From an uncultured Nitrosopumilaceae archaeon (GTDB lineage Archaea > Thermoproteota > Nitrososphaeria > Nitrososphaerales > Nitrosopumilaceae), in assembly GCA_937897875.1 (NCBI GenBank), contig CALCPD010000001.1:1-38188 (forward strand): a stretch of 38,188 nt of DNA. Reading direction: 5' to 3'. Shown piece after piece: positions 1 through 8,863 of this stretch (position 1 is its first letter; each line of letters starts with the position of its first letter). Under the pieces are notes generated by a model. It searched no databases. It worked only from the letters and a program-made list of their open reading frames with translations, and was not told the origin of the DNA. A program made the translations under genes and the position numbers.

Positions 1-2
1 TT

Positions 3-368
3 CAAAATAAAGATAAACAGTTTACTAGAGGAAAAGGATTTGATTCATTTGCACCATGTGGACCATGGATAACAACAATAGATGAAATACAAAATCCTCA
101 GAATCTAAAAATGATAACAAAAGTCAATGGAGAAATAAGACAGAACTCCTCAACAAGCAATATGTTTATCAAAATTCCAGAAATAATAGCAAAAATTAGC
201 AAAGTGATGACATTAGAAAAAGGAGACATAATTTCAACAGGAACACCAGCAGGTACAATGTTAAACAAACCAAATGCAGTATATCTAAAAGACGGTGATG
301 AAATAGAAATGGAAATTGAAGGTTTAGGAATACTAAATAACACAATAAAAGTTGTTAAATCAAATTAA
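3..368 (+). CDS. Fumarylacetoacetate hydrolase family protein, C-terminal part (5' truncated by window edge)
   Basis: Open frame from window start: QNKDKQFTRGKGFDSFAPCGPWITT...GDIISTGTPAGT...GDEIEMEIEGLG, typical FAH family C-terminus. Confidence 0.85.
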   Translation, partial: QNKDKQFTRGKGFDSFAPCGPWITTIDEIQNPQNLKMITKVNGEIRQNSSTSNMFIKIPEIIAKISKVMTLEKGDIISTGTPAGTMLNKPNAVYLKDGDEIEMEIEGLGILNNTIKVVKSN

Positions 369-1139
369 AGATTTTTTCATTAAATTAAATGAAATTTTAT
401 ACTCTAAGGAATCAAATGACTTTAATTCATCTTTAGTTAAAATTTGAATTCGTTCATAATTTTTTTCAAATGCATGATTTTGTAAATAAGATAAAATTTC
501 AAACAAGGTCTCAAATGAGCCTGAAAACAAGGTGACAATTAGTGTTTTATCAAGATGTTTGTAATCACCAATTATGGCAACAGAAGTTTTGCCATTCAAA
601 GTGGATCTTATGATTTTATTTTGTGTGGATAAATCAAGTAAAATCTTTTTTGTTGTTTCAATCCATCTCCATGAATCCACATAAAAAGGAAAAATATCAG
701 AGTTAATTGATTTTACAAATTCAATTTTAAAATTTGGATTTTTTTTAGGATTTAATGAATAATAATTCCATGTTTGAAATATTTCATAGTTTAAGGAATT
801 TGCCATATAAATTGAATTTTTATTTTCAGTATCTATCAGCATATAAGAAAATGATGCATTATTATTTTTTCCAATTAATTCAGCATGGGTAACAAGTTTT
901 GATGCTACCATTTGTCTACGAAAATTTGGATCTATGCGAATACCTTCAATCCATATTTGATTTTCAAAATAGAATGCATGACAAATTCCAATAGGTAATT
1001 CTTGTTCAAATAAAAATAAATTTCCCTCCTCTAACCAGGAAGGCCAAACTTTATCGATATAATCTCCCCAAGAAAAAGTATGCTTACAAAATCTCATAAT
1101 TGAATTTTTATCAAAAGAAGTTGCGTTCCTAATTTCCAT
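360..1139 (-). CDS. GNAT-like N-acetyltransferase
   Basis: ORF 360..1166; ATG at 1139 (MEIRNATSFDK) preferred over the upstream TTG; central IRIDPNFRRQMVASKLVTHAE resembles the GNAT acetyl-CoA motif. Confidence 0.65.
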   Translation of the reverse strand: MEIRNATSFDKNSIMRFCKHTFSWGDYIDKVWPSWLEEGNLFLFEQELPIGICHAFYFENQIWIEGIRIDPNFRRQMVASKLVTHAELIGKNNNASFSYMLIDTENKNSIYMANSLNYEIFQTWNYYSLNPKKNPNFKIEFVKSINSDIFPFYVDSWRWIETTKKILLDLSTQNKIIRSTLNGKTSVAIIGDYKHLDKTLIVTLFSGSFETLFEILSYLQNHAFEKNYERIQILTKDELKSFDSLEYKISFNLMKKSLI

Positions 1140-1178
1140 ATACAAAAAAATAATAACAATGAACAAATAAAAAGTGTC

Positions 1179-1487
1179 ATGGGTAAAATAATTGCAGGAA
1201 AAGTATCAGAAATTCCTCCTGGAAAAATGATTAAAGTTTCAATTGATGGCAGAGATATTCTAGTTGCAAATATAGATGGAGAGTATTGTGCAACAGATGA
1301 TTCATGTACCCATTCAGGTTCTAGTTTATCTGAAGGTAAGTTAGATGGATGTACGATTACATGTGGTTGGCATGCAGCAGAATTTGATTGTAAAACAGGG
1401 AATTTTTTAAAATTTCCAATGAAATTAAGAAATTTAACATCATACAATGTCACAGTTGAATCAGATAGTGTTTTTGTAGAGATGTAA
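1179..1487 (+). CDS. Rieske-type [2Fe-2S] ferredoxin
   Basis: CTH...CGWHAAEFD (CxH...CxxH) Rieske signature. Confidence 0.9.
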   Translation: MGKIIAGKVSEIPPGKMIKVSIDGRDILVANIDGEYCATDDSCTHSGSSLSEGKLDGCTITCGWHAAEFDCKTGNFLKFPMKLRNLTSYNVTVESDSVFVEM

Positions 1488-1523
1488 CTATATACTGCTA
1501 ATTTTTAACAAATTATGTTAATC

Positions 1524-1793
1524 ATGGCAGATGAGGCTCAAAATAAACAGGCAATGAAAGAAGCAATTGATACTTTGAATCTAATTGCATCTACAAATTC
1601 AACTCCAAAAACAATTAAAAAATCTGTAACTGATCTTGTCACAGATTTAGTTAAAGAGGAATATTCACTTTCAGTTAGGGCTGCAAATACAATCAGTCTA
1701 CTAGATGATGTAACACAAGACCCAAACATGCCATCATATGTTAGAACTCAATTATGGCAAGCAGTGTCAAAATTAGAAAGCATAAGAGAATAA
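1524..1793 (+). CDS. UPF0147 family protein
   Basis: MADEAQNKQAMKEAIDTLNLIASTNSTPKTIKKSVTDL...; ATG at 1524 preferred over 1515. Confidence 0.75.
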   Translation: MADEAQNKQAMKEAIDTLNLIASTNSTPKTIKKSVTDLVTDLVKEEYSLSVRAANTISLLDDVTQDPNMPSYVRTQLWQAVSKLESIRE

Positions 1794-1818
1794 ATTCTTG
1801 TTTAAAGTAGCATAGATA

Positions 1819-2577
1819 TTGAAATTTGAAGAGTATTTAGAAACACTTCCAAAAAATTTGCTTAGTGGCGAGGATGTTCAATTACCTGAAAAATCATTTA
1901 GAGAAATATTCAAATTTTCAAATTTAGGAAAGGATGACATATTTTTTCATCTAGGATGCAATAATGAAAAAGGAATAGAAATTGCAATTAACGAATTTAA
2001 AGTAAAAAAAGCCATAGGAATCGATAATAATTTAGAAAAAATTCAAAATGCACAAAAAACTATTGAAGAGAAAAATATGGATGTTAAAGTAATTCATCAA
2101 AATATTGAAGAATCAGACATATCAGATGCAACTGTGATATTATTTTGGTTTACAGATGAAAATATAATCAAAAAAATGATTAAAAAATTTGAGAAACTAA
2201 AACCAGAAACTAAAATAATTACAATATGGGGACCGCTACCAAACTGCCTTCCAGATAAAATAAATTTTCCATATATAATTAACAAAGTACCATTCAAAAA
2301 AGCAGAAAATTTGCAAGCACAGCTGTTAGCAGTTTTTGGTGTAAAATGTATAGATTTTGTTACTGCATGGGAATTTGCAGAAAGATATACCAAATCAATT
2401 TCTGGTTCCGAAGTTAAAAACGATAGATTTCTTACAATCATACAGACATTAATTATTTGGATTAATGCTAAAGAATTAGGGGTTGTATGTACAGAAGAAA
2501 TTCCAGAATCAATTAAAACATATATCAGTATTATGAAAATGCATTTTGATATAGATTTTGAATATTTACTAAAATGA
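1819..2577 (+). CDS. SAM-dependent methyltransferase-like protein
   Basis: FFHLGCNNEKGIEIAINEFKVKKAIGIDNNLEKIQNAQ resembles methyltransferase motif I/II; TTG start. Confidence 0.55.
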   Translation: MKFEEYLETLPKNLLSGEDVQLPEKSFREIFKFSNLGKDDIFFHLGCNNEKGIEIAINEFKVKKAIGIDNNLEKIQNAQKTIEEKNMDVKVIHQNIEESDISDATVILFWFTDENIIKKMIKKFEKLKPETKIITIWGPLPNCLPDKINFPYIINKVPFKKAENLQAQLLAVFGVKCIDFVTAWEFAERYTKSISGSEVKNDRFLTIIQTLIIWINAKELGVVCTEEIPESIKTYISIMKMHFDIDFEYLLK

Positions 2578-2619
2578 AATAGGTGCAAGCCTTTTATTTT
2601 GTATACCCATAAAGAGGCT

Positions 2620-2967
2620 ATGGAAAGTAGATTAAACATCAATGTGTCTGCAGTAGATTATGATAAAACAAGTAAAGCGCTGACACATCAACTCACATTT
2701 TTAGAAGAAATGGTGCATGGAGAAGATGATTTTGTAATGACAGATTCAGAATTTGCTTTCGGATGGCATTTTTTTGTATTAAGTGTAAATAGAATATTGA
2801 TACAAAAATTGGAATCAATGATGGGTGAAGATTTTCAAAAATTAAAAGGTAAAGGAACAGATAAGAAATTTCTCACATGGTTAACAAAAAAGATTGAAAA
2901 AGAATCCCCACGATTCAAAGTTGCAATTAAAGAAGAAATGGAATCAAGTAAGTTTGGGATATTTTGA
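2620..2967 (+). CDS. Conserved hypothetical protein
   Basis: ORF 2599..2967; ATG at 2620 lies ~26 nt downstream of a TATA-like CTTTTATTTTG, favouring this start. Confidence 0.5.
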   Translation: MESRLNINVSAVDYDKTSKALTHQLTFLEEMVHGEDDFVMTDSEFAFGWHFFVLSVNRILIQKLESMMGEDFQKLKGKGTDKKFLTWLTKKIEKESPRFKVAIKEEMESSKFGIF

Positions 2968-2974
2968 AAATACA

Positions 2975-3048
2975 GGGCCCTCGAGGGGAATCGAACTCCT
3001 GTCCGAGGATCCACAATCCTCTATACTAACCACTGTACTACGAGGGCC
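2975..3048 (-). tRNA. tRNA-His (GTG)
   Basis: Acceptor GGCCCTC/GAGGGCC, anticodon loop TTGTGGA, T-loop TTCGATT, C73; no encoded CCA. Confidence 0.93.
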
Positions 3049-3174
3049 ACAGAAAAATTAGTTTTCTTATCAAGTTATAATCTTTAAGATTCAACCAAAT
3101 AGATTAGCCTCAAATTTAAATTAGAAATAGGTTGACAGTAACAAGAAAATTTACAGTTAGAGAGTAACGATCGC

Positions 3175-3183
3175 TTTAAATTT
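3175..3183 (+). promoter_or_regulatory. TATA box for corA-like gene (leaderless spacing)
   Basis: TTTAAATTT centred ~28 nt upstream of ATG 3207. Confidence 0.5.
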
Positions 3184-3206
3184 GTAGACTCTGGGTATTT
3201 TTCACC

Positions 3207-4229
3207 ATGAGACGAGGATTCATCACCAATAGATTACGTTCAAGTAAGAAATCATCAGATACGCCTATTGAGAGAAAAATAGAAACATTACAAGGTAATG
3301 GATTTGCATGGATAGATTTACAAAATCCAGATAGAGATGATGTAGAAAAATTATCTAAGAAATACAATTTCAACGAATTAAACATAGAAGATTGTATGAC
3401 AAAATTTGAACTTCCAAAACTTGATAGTTATGATGATCACTTCTTTGTAATTTTACATTTTCCACCACTAGCACAAAAAATTGGAATATCAAAAAATAGT
3501 CAATTATCAATATTCATGGGAAAAGATTTTCTAGTGACAGTGCATCAAGGGGATCTAAGACCATTAGTAGAATTAGTACAAACATGCATATCAAATTCAG
3601 ATGAGGAATTAAAGAACAGATTATTAGGAGAATCATCAGGAGATTTACTTCACGAAATCATAGATGTGTTAGTAGATGATCTTTTACACACATCAAGAAA
3701 AATTATTGCTAATTTAGATGAAATGGAGGATAATGTATTTGATGAGTCAAAACCAGTTGCAAGAAGTATTGCATTATTGAGAAGAGAGATTAATAGATTA
3801 AGAAGAATATCCGTACCACTAAAGAGATTTGTTTTAGAAATTGCTAAAAATGTTAAAAGATTTTCAGATAATTCAGATGATGAACTTGCACTATACTTTG
3901 ATGATGTAATTGATCACATTGACAAAGTCATAGAGACATTAGATGAATCAAGAGAAACTATGGAAATTTACAAAGATGTAGATTTTGTGTTAAGTAATGA
4001 AAAAACAAACAAAGTACTGGCAGTTTTAACCATTATTTTCACATTAGCTATTCCTTCAACAGTAATTGGAACATTTTATGGAATGAATGTCAACTTACCA
4101 GGAGGAATTGGAGATAGTTCTGTAATTTTAGGTCCATTTACTACATTCATAGTCATAATTCTTGCATCTGCAATACCTGCAATTATGATGTTTACATATT
4201 TCAAAAAATTAGGCTGGATAAGCAGTTAG
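3207..4229 (+). CDS. corA: CorA family magnesium/cobalt transporter
   Basis: C-terminal YGMNVNLPGG (GMN motif) with two TM helices. Confidence 0.92.
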   Translation: MRRGFITNRLRSSKKSSDTPIERKIETLQGNGFAWIDLQNPDRDDVEKLSKKYNFNELNIEDCMTKFELPKLDSYDDHFFVILHFPPLAQKIGISKNSQLSIFMGKDFLVTVHQGDLRPLVELVQTCISNSDEELKNRLLGESSGDLLHEIIDVLVDDLLHTSRKIIANLDEMEDNVFDESKPVARSIALLRREINRLRRISVPLKRFVLEIAKNVKRFSDNSDDELALYFDDVIDHIDKVIETLDESRETMEIYKDVDFVLSNEKTNKVLAVLTIIFTLAIPSTVIGTFYGMNVNLPGGIGDSSVILGPFTTFIVIILASAIPAIMMFTYFKKLGWISS

Positions 4230-4240
4230 AAAAACATTTT

Positions 4241-5023
4241 CTAAATTTTTTCATGAAGATTTATTTCAATTTTTGTTAAAGAACGACTCAAATTATCAGG
4301 AATTAAAATTAATAATCCAGAGTTTCCATCTATATTTTCACAAATTCCACTAAAACTGGTATAACTTTTTCCAAAACAACCATCATTTGTATAAAAATTA
4401 AATTTTTCAGATTTTAAATAATTATCAAATTGTTTTTTGGAGTCAACAAAATATACATCAAACCAAGAATTTCGATCATCAATAGAAATAGAATATTCGT
4501 AAGATGTAATTTTTTTATCAGAACAAATTGGAATGAATTGAGCATAATAATTTGATTCAACTGAATTAATAGTTTTAACATTGGGTATAATTGAAACATA
4601 AGTATCACTGTTGAGTTTAGAGCCTTGAATTAATTCAATTTGAGTTCGAACTGAATCAATTGCATAACGATATGTCATAGGTTTCCAACTTGAATTACAA
4701 TCACTGAATTGATGTTTTAATTCAACATAACCTCGATTGTCTTGAAATTGTAAATTGTTAAAATTATAATTATCAAAATTAGAAACATTGGAGAAGTCAG
4801 TAGAGTAAACATGATCATTAGGATTTGGATTAGACCAAACATTTGTTATTTCAAATAAAACATTTACAGGAAAACTATTCCATTCTTCTTGAAAATGTAC
4901 ATAAATTGAATATTTGTTTATGTCTTGATCATATGGAGATGCAAATAATAAATGTCCATAAAATCCATTCAAAAGAAGTACTGCAAATGCAATAGCAGGT
5001 AAAATAAGAAATATTTTCTTCAT
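4241..5023 (-). CDS. Hypothetical exported/membrane-anchored protein
   Basis: N-terminal MKKIFLILPAIAFAVLLLNGFYG hydrophobic signal; no recognised domain. Confidence 0.6.
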   Translation of the reverse strand: MKKIFLILPAIAFAVLLLNGFYGHLLFASPYDQDINKYSIYVHFQEEWNSFPVNVLFEITNVWSNPNPNDHVYSTDFSNVSNFDNYNFNNLQFQDNRGYVELKHQFSDCNSSWKPMTYRYAIDSVRTQIELIQGSKLNSDTYVSIIPNVKTINSVESNYYAQFIPICSDKKITSYEYSISIDDRNSWFDVYFVDSKKQFDNYLKSEKFNFYTNDGCFGKSYTSFSGICENIDGNSGLLILIPDNLSRSLTKIEINLHEKI

Positions 5024-5091
5024 AGCGATTTTTTTAAATTAAGATAATTTTACAGTAATGGTACAAATCAATAATGAAAGGATGTTTAATG

Positions 5092-5117
5092 TATCATAAA
5101 AAATTGAAATTATGATA
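5092..5117. repeat. Inverted repeat TATCATAA-N10-TTATGATA (candidate operator)
   Basis: 8-bp perfect arms 5092-5099 and 5110-5117, upstream of the 5183 gene TATA box. Confidence 0.4.
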
Positions 5118-5149
5118 TATTGTTTTTACAAGAAAATTATAGACATATC

Positions 5150-5157
5150 TTATAAAA
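5150..5157 (+). promoter_or_regulatory. TATA box TTATAAAA for the RGTG-motif gene
   Basis: Centred ~29 nt upstream of ATG 5183. Confidence 0.65.
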
Positions 5158-5182
5158 GGTCGGTGATGATTTTAGTAAAAAC

Positions 5183-5443
5183 ATGGTTAAAGTAAAAGTT
5201 AGAACAGGTAGAGGTACTGGAACTATAGAAGTTGATGTAGGCGATCTCAAATTCTCAGGTGAAGAATTTAAAAAAATTCAAGCTGAAAGAAAGAAAGCTG
5301 CAGGCAGCAGAACAATTTCTACAGGTAGAGGTACTGGTAGAAGAAAGCTTTCAGATACACCAGAACCAAAAGCTAGACCTTCAAGTAAAGGCAAAACAAG
5401 AAGTACTGGCAGAGGTACTGGTTCAAGAAAAGGTACAACATAA
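5183..5443 (+). CDS. Small basic protein with three TGRGTG motifs (unknown function)
   Basis: MVKVKVRTGRGTG...ISTGRGTGRRK...RSTGRGTGSRKGTT; strong TATA, T-rich tail. Confidence 0.8.
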   Translation: MVKVKVRTGRGTGTIEVDVGDLKFSGEEFKKIQAERKKAAGSRTISTGRGTGRRKLSDTPEPKARPSSKGKTRSTGRGTGSRKGTT

Positions 5444-5484
5444 ACTCCTTTTTGGATTTTATTTTTCTTATATTTTTCAAAGAT
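5444..5484 (+). terminator. U-rich archaeal transcription terminator region
   Basis: Successive T runs: cctttttggattttatttttcttatatttttc directly after the stop codon. Confidence 0.45.
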
Positions 5485-5487
5485 TTC

Positions 5488-6153
5488 TTATATCTTAGTA
5501 TCAGGATTTTTTTGTTTAAGTTTTTCCCAATCTGCAAGAAAATTATCCAGACCAATTTTTGTCAAAGGGTGTTGTAACATTTTATCTAAAACTCCTGGAG
5601 GCAATGTTACTACATCTGCACCAATTTTTGCAGCATCAATAACATGTAGCGGATGACGAACACTTGCAACAAGAATTTGAGTATTAAAAGTATAATTTGA
5701 AAAAATTTCTTTTATTTCTTTAATTAAATTCATTCCATCTTGGCCAATATCATCTAGTCTTCCAATAAATGGACTAACATATTTTGCTCCAGATTTTGCA
5801 GCAAGTAAAGCTTGATTTGCAGAAAATATCAAAGTGACATTAACAGGAATTCCCTGAGATGAAAATGATTTACAAGCTTTAAGACCATCAGGAGTCATTG
5901 GAACTTTAACAACAACATTATCACCATATTCACGAAGACGTTTACCTTCTTCCATCATTCCAGAATATTCAGTACTAACAACTTCTAAACTTACATCACC
6001 TTGAATAATTTTTGTAATTTCTTCCATTGCATTTTTTGGATTACCGCCTTCTTTTGACATTAAAGAAGGATTTGTTGTAATTCCATCTAACAACCCCATG
6101 TCATTGAATTTTTTTATAGATTCTAAATTAGCAGTATCAAGAAAAATTTTCAT
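5488..6153 (-). CDS. Transaldolase / fructose-6-phosphate aldolase (TalC/FSA-type)
   Basis: MKIFLDTANLESIKKFNDMGLLDGITTNPSL...VKVPMTPDGLKA...VSPFIGRLDDIG. Confidence 0.92.
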   Translation of the reverse strand: MKIFLDTANLESIKKFNDMGLLDGITTNPSLMSKEGGNPKNAMEEITKIIQGDVSLEVVSTEYSGMMEEGKRLREYGDNVVVKVPMTPDGLKACKSFSSQGIPVNVTLIFSANQALLAAKSGAKYVSPFIGRLDDIGQDGMNLIKEIKEIFSNYTFNTQILVASVRHPLHVIDAAKIGADVVTLPPGVLDKMLQHPLTKIGLDNFLADWEKLKQKNPDTKI

Positions 6154-7124
6154 GTTTTTTTACTCCTTAGTTCTTTTGCTTGTTTTGCCATATTAAAAGA
6201 TGTAATTCCGTGCTTCTCTAAAAGTAAAGGAATTTCTGCATCACGTGCAGATTCTCCAAACATATCTTGGGCTCCAATTCTTTTGATAGGTACAGGGTAA
6301 GATCCAGATACAGATTCGGCCACAGCTGAACCCATACCTCCAAAAATATTATGTTCCTCAGTTGTAACAATACAACCAGTTTCTCGTGCAGCCTTCTCTA
6401 AAATTTCATTGTCGATAGGTTTGATTGAAAACATATCTAAAACTCTACAAGATATTCCATCTTGTTGCAACATCTCTGCTGCCTCTAATGCCATTCTAAC
6501 TGTAATTCCACATGCTGCAATTGTACAATCAGAGCCATCCCTTACAGTAATTCCTTTGCCAATTTTAAATTCTTGAGATTCTGAATGTACAATAGGCGTT
6601 TTTGATCTTGCCATTCTCATGTAAAATGGACCATATTCAGATGCCATCAATTGAGTTAATTTTGAAACAGAAATAGTGTCAGCAGGAATAAAAACACGAA
6701 AATTTGGAATTACTCTCATAATTGCAATATCTTCAATTTGTTGATGTGATCCACCATCAGGTCCAACAGATAAACCTCCATGAGATGTAACTAATTTTAC
6801 ATTTAGGCCTTTTTTGCCAGGAGGTGAAGGATATGCAATGTTATTTCGAATTTGATCAACAGCTCTTCCAGGTAAAAATATTGCATAAGTACTTGCAAAA
6901 GAGATTTTTCCAGATACAGCTAATCCAGCAGATACCGTAACAAGATTTGCTTCAGCAATACCAACATTGAAAAATCTATCAGGAAATTGTTTACCAAATC
7001 CAGAAGTTTTTAATGAATCAGTTGTATCAGCTCCTAGAACAACAACGTTAGGATTATCATGTCCAACTTGAATCAATGACTTTGAATATTCTGAACGCAT
7101 GTCAGTCATTACAGGTTCATTCAA
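6150..7124 (-). CDS. Transketolase, C-terminal subunit
   Basis: GADTTDSLKT...FFNVGIAEANLVTVSAGLA...TSHGGLSVGPDGGSHQQIEDIAIMR. Confidence 0.92.
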   Translation of the reverse strand: MNEPVMTDMRSEYSKSLIQVGHDNPNVVVLGADTTDSLKTSGFGKQFPDRFFNVGIAEANLVTVSAGLAVSGKISFASTYAIFLPGRAVDQIRNNIAYPSPPGKKGLNVKLVTSHGGLSVGPDGGSHQQIEDIAIMRVIPNFRVFIPADTISVSKLTQLMASEYGPFYMRMARSKTPIVHSESQEFKIGKGITVRDGSDCTIAACGITVRMALEAAEMLQQDGISCRVLDMFSIKPIDNEILEKAARETGCIVTTEEHNIFGGMGSAVAESVSGSYPVPIKRIGAQDMFGESARDAEIPLLLEKHGITSFNMAKQAKELRSKKT

Positions 7125-8788
7125 AGGTATCCAGACTCCTGTGCAATTTTTTTAATTTCTTCTTGTTTTGCACCAATGACATGTAATCCAATCCATTTAT
7201 TGACCAAATCAGAACCTCCTAATTGATTTGCTTTATCAAGCAACATACGTCTTCTTGATTTTAAAACCGCATTTCTAAAATCTTTTATTGCAGCTCTAAC
7301 ATCTTGTTGTCCAACAATAGCACCACCACCTACAAAAGCACGTGCACCGTCTAAAAATACAGAGCCAATATTTTCAATATTTACTCCTCCATCAGCTTCA
7401 ATGCAGCCTGAAAAATTATGTTCATTAAGAGTAGAATTTAGTCTTGCCATTTTATCATGGGTTTCTTCAATGTATTTTTGACCAGATTTTCCAGGAACTA
7501 CAGACATTACAATAAGTTGATCTAAAGTAGACAAAAATTTGTGAGACCATTCGGGTAATTCAGTGTCAGGATTAATTGCAAACCCAACACCAACTTGGTT
7601 TTGTTTTAAAATATCATGAATTTCTCCAAAACTAGATTCATCAGTAACTTCTGCATGAACAGTTACAATATCACTTCCAGCATCAATGTAATCCTTAACA
7701 TGTTTTACAGGTTCATTAATCATAAGATGTGTATCAAATGGAATTACAGTTAAGGGTCTTAATTCTTTGATTTTGTTATGATCAAAAGTTTTGGTTGGAA
7801 CAAATTGACCATCCATCACATCAAGATGAATTAAATCAGATCTTCCAGTTACACATCTTTTAACTTCATTTTCTAGATTAGACATATCACCTGCAATAAT
7901 TGAAGGAGCAATCAAAAATTGAGAATCTAATTCAGAATTAATTATAGGTACAACATCAGAATCAGGTGCCTTACCGTGCCATTGAGGATTATCTTCCATG
8001 TGCTCCAAAGATTTTCCTTTAATAGTTCTTGAAATAATTATTGTAGGAACTCCTTTAGTTGCATTAGCTTTTGTAATTGCAGCATCAATTTGTTCAACTC
8101 GATGCCCATCAATTTCAAGAACATTCCAACCAAATGATCTCCATTTGTCACCAGTTTTCCATCTTGATGCATCCTTCCACATTTCAGTAATATCATCACC
8201 TTCTAATTTTTCATCTAAAGGCATTATTTTTTCAGTGTAAGAATCCTGTTGAATGAAATTTCTATCAAGAAAAGCAGTTAGGTTATCAACTTTGTACTTG
8301 GAGGCAGTCATTGCTGCTTCCCAAACTTGACCCTCATCAGATTCACCATCTCCAATAATGGTATAGACATGATGATCCTTAGAATCAATTTTTGCAGCTA
8401 ATGCAATTCCAACAGAATAAGACAATCCTGTCCCCAATGAACCTCCACAAAATTCAACTCCAGGACATTTTAGATCAGGGTGTCCCTGTAATCTACTACC
8501 AAATTTTCGCAAAGTTTCAATTTCAGATTCTGGAAAATATCCTGCTACTGCCATATTAGAAAACAAACCAGGAGCAGCATGTCCTTTTGATAACACTAAA
8601 CGATCTCTATCTTCCCATTGAGGATTTTGAGCATCAAATTTCAAATGTTTGTTAAATAAACAGCCTAAAATTTCAGCCATCGAAAAAGAGCCACCAGGAT
8701 GACCAGAACCAGCCGTATTAGTTGCCTTGATTACTAATTTACGAGCTCTTAGAATATTTTTTTTAATTTGATAATAATTAAGACCCAT
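7121..8788 (-). CDS. Fusion: transketolase N-terminal (TPP-binding) domain + ribulose-phosphate 3-epimerase
   Basis: N-part TAGSGHPGGSFSMAEIL...IIGDGESDEGQVWEAAM...NPQWHGKAP; C-part FLIAPSIIAGDMSNLENEV...DLIHLDVMDGQFVPT...CIEADGGVN. Confidence 0.92.
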   Translation of the reverse strand: MGLNYYQIKKNILRARKLVIKATNTAGSGHPGGSFSMAEILGCLFNKHLKFDAQNPQWEDRDRLVLSKGHAAPGLFSNMAVAGYFPESEIETLRKFGSRLQGHPDLKCPGVEFCGGSLGTGLSYSVGIALAAKIDSKDHHVYTIIGDGESDEGQVWEAAMTASKYKVDNLTAFLDRNFIQQDSYTEKIMPLDEKLEGDDITEMWKDASRWKTGDKWRSFGWNVLEIDGHRVEQIDAAITKANATKGVPTIIISRTIKGKSLEHMEDNPQWHGKAPDSDVVPIINSELDSQFLIAPSIIAGDMSNLENEVKRCVTGRSDLIHLDVMDGQFVPTKTFDHNKIKELRPLTVIPFDTHLMINEPVKHVKDYIDAGSDIVTVHAEVTDESSFGEIHDILKQNQVGVGFAINPDTELPEWSHKFLSTLDQLIVMSVVPGKSGQKYIEETHDKMARLNSTLNEHNFSGCIEADGGVNIENIGSVFLDGARAFVGGGAIVGQQDVRAAIKDFRNAVLKSRRRMLLDKANQLGGSDLVNKWIGLHVIGAKQEEIKKIAQESGYL

Positions 8789-8863
8789 CTGGATCGTTTC
8801 GCCATAAATCGAATAAAAATCTACTTCTGTAAAATTTTAATTTGATCGCAATTATAGATAATT

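Noticed and set aside
1094-1453. 119-aa minus-strand ORF
   Set aside because: Antisense to the Rieske ferredoxin and overlapping the GNAT start; no motif.
2097-2642. 181-aa minus-strand ORF in the track
   Set aside because: Antisense to the methyltransferase-like ORF, which has better codon character and motifs; typical AT-rich shadow ORF.
5259-5498. 79-aa alternate-frame ORF inside the RGTG gene
   Set aside because: Off-frame reading (QEVLAEVLVQEK repeats simply mirror the 14-bp DNA repeat); promoter and start spacing support the 5183 frame.
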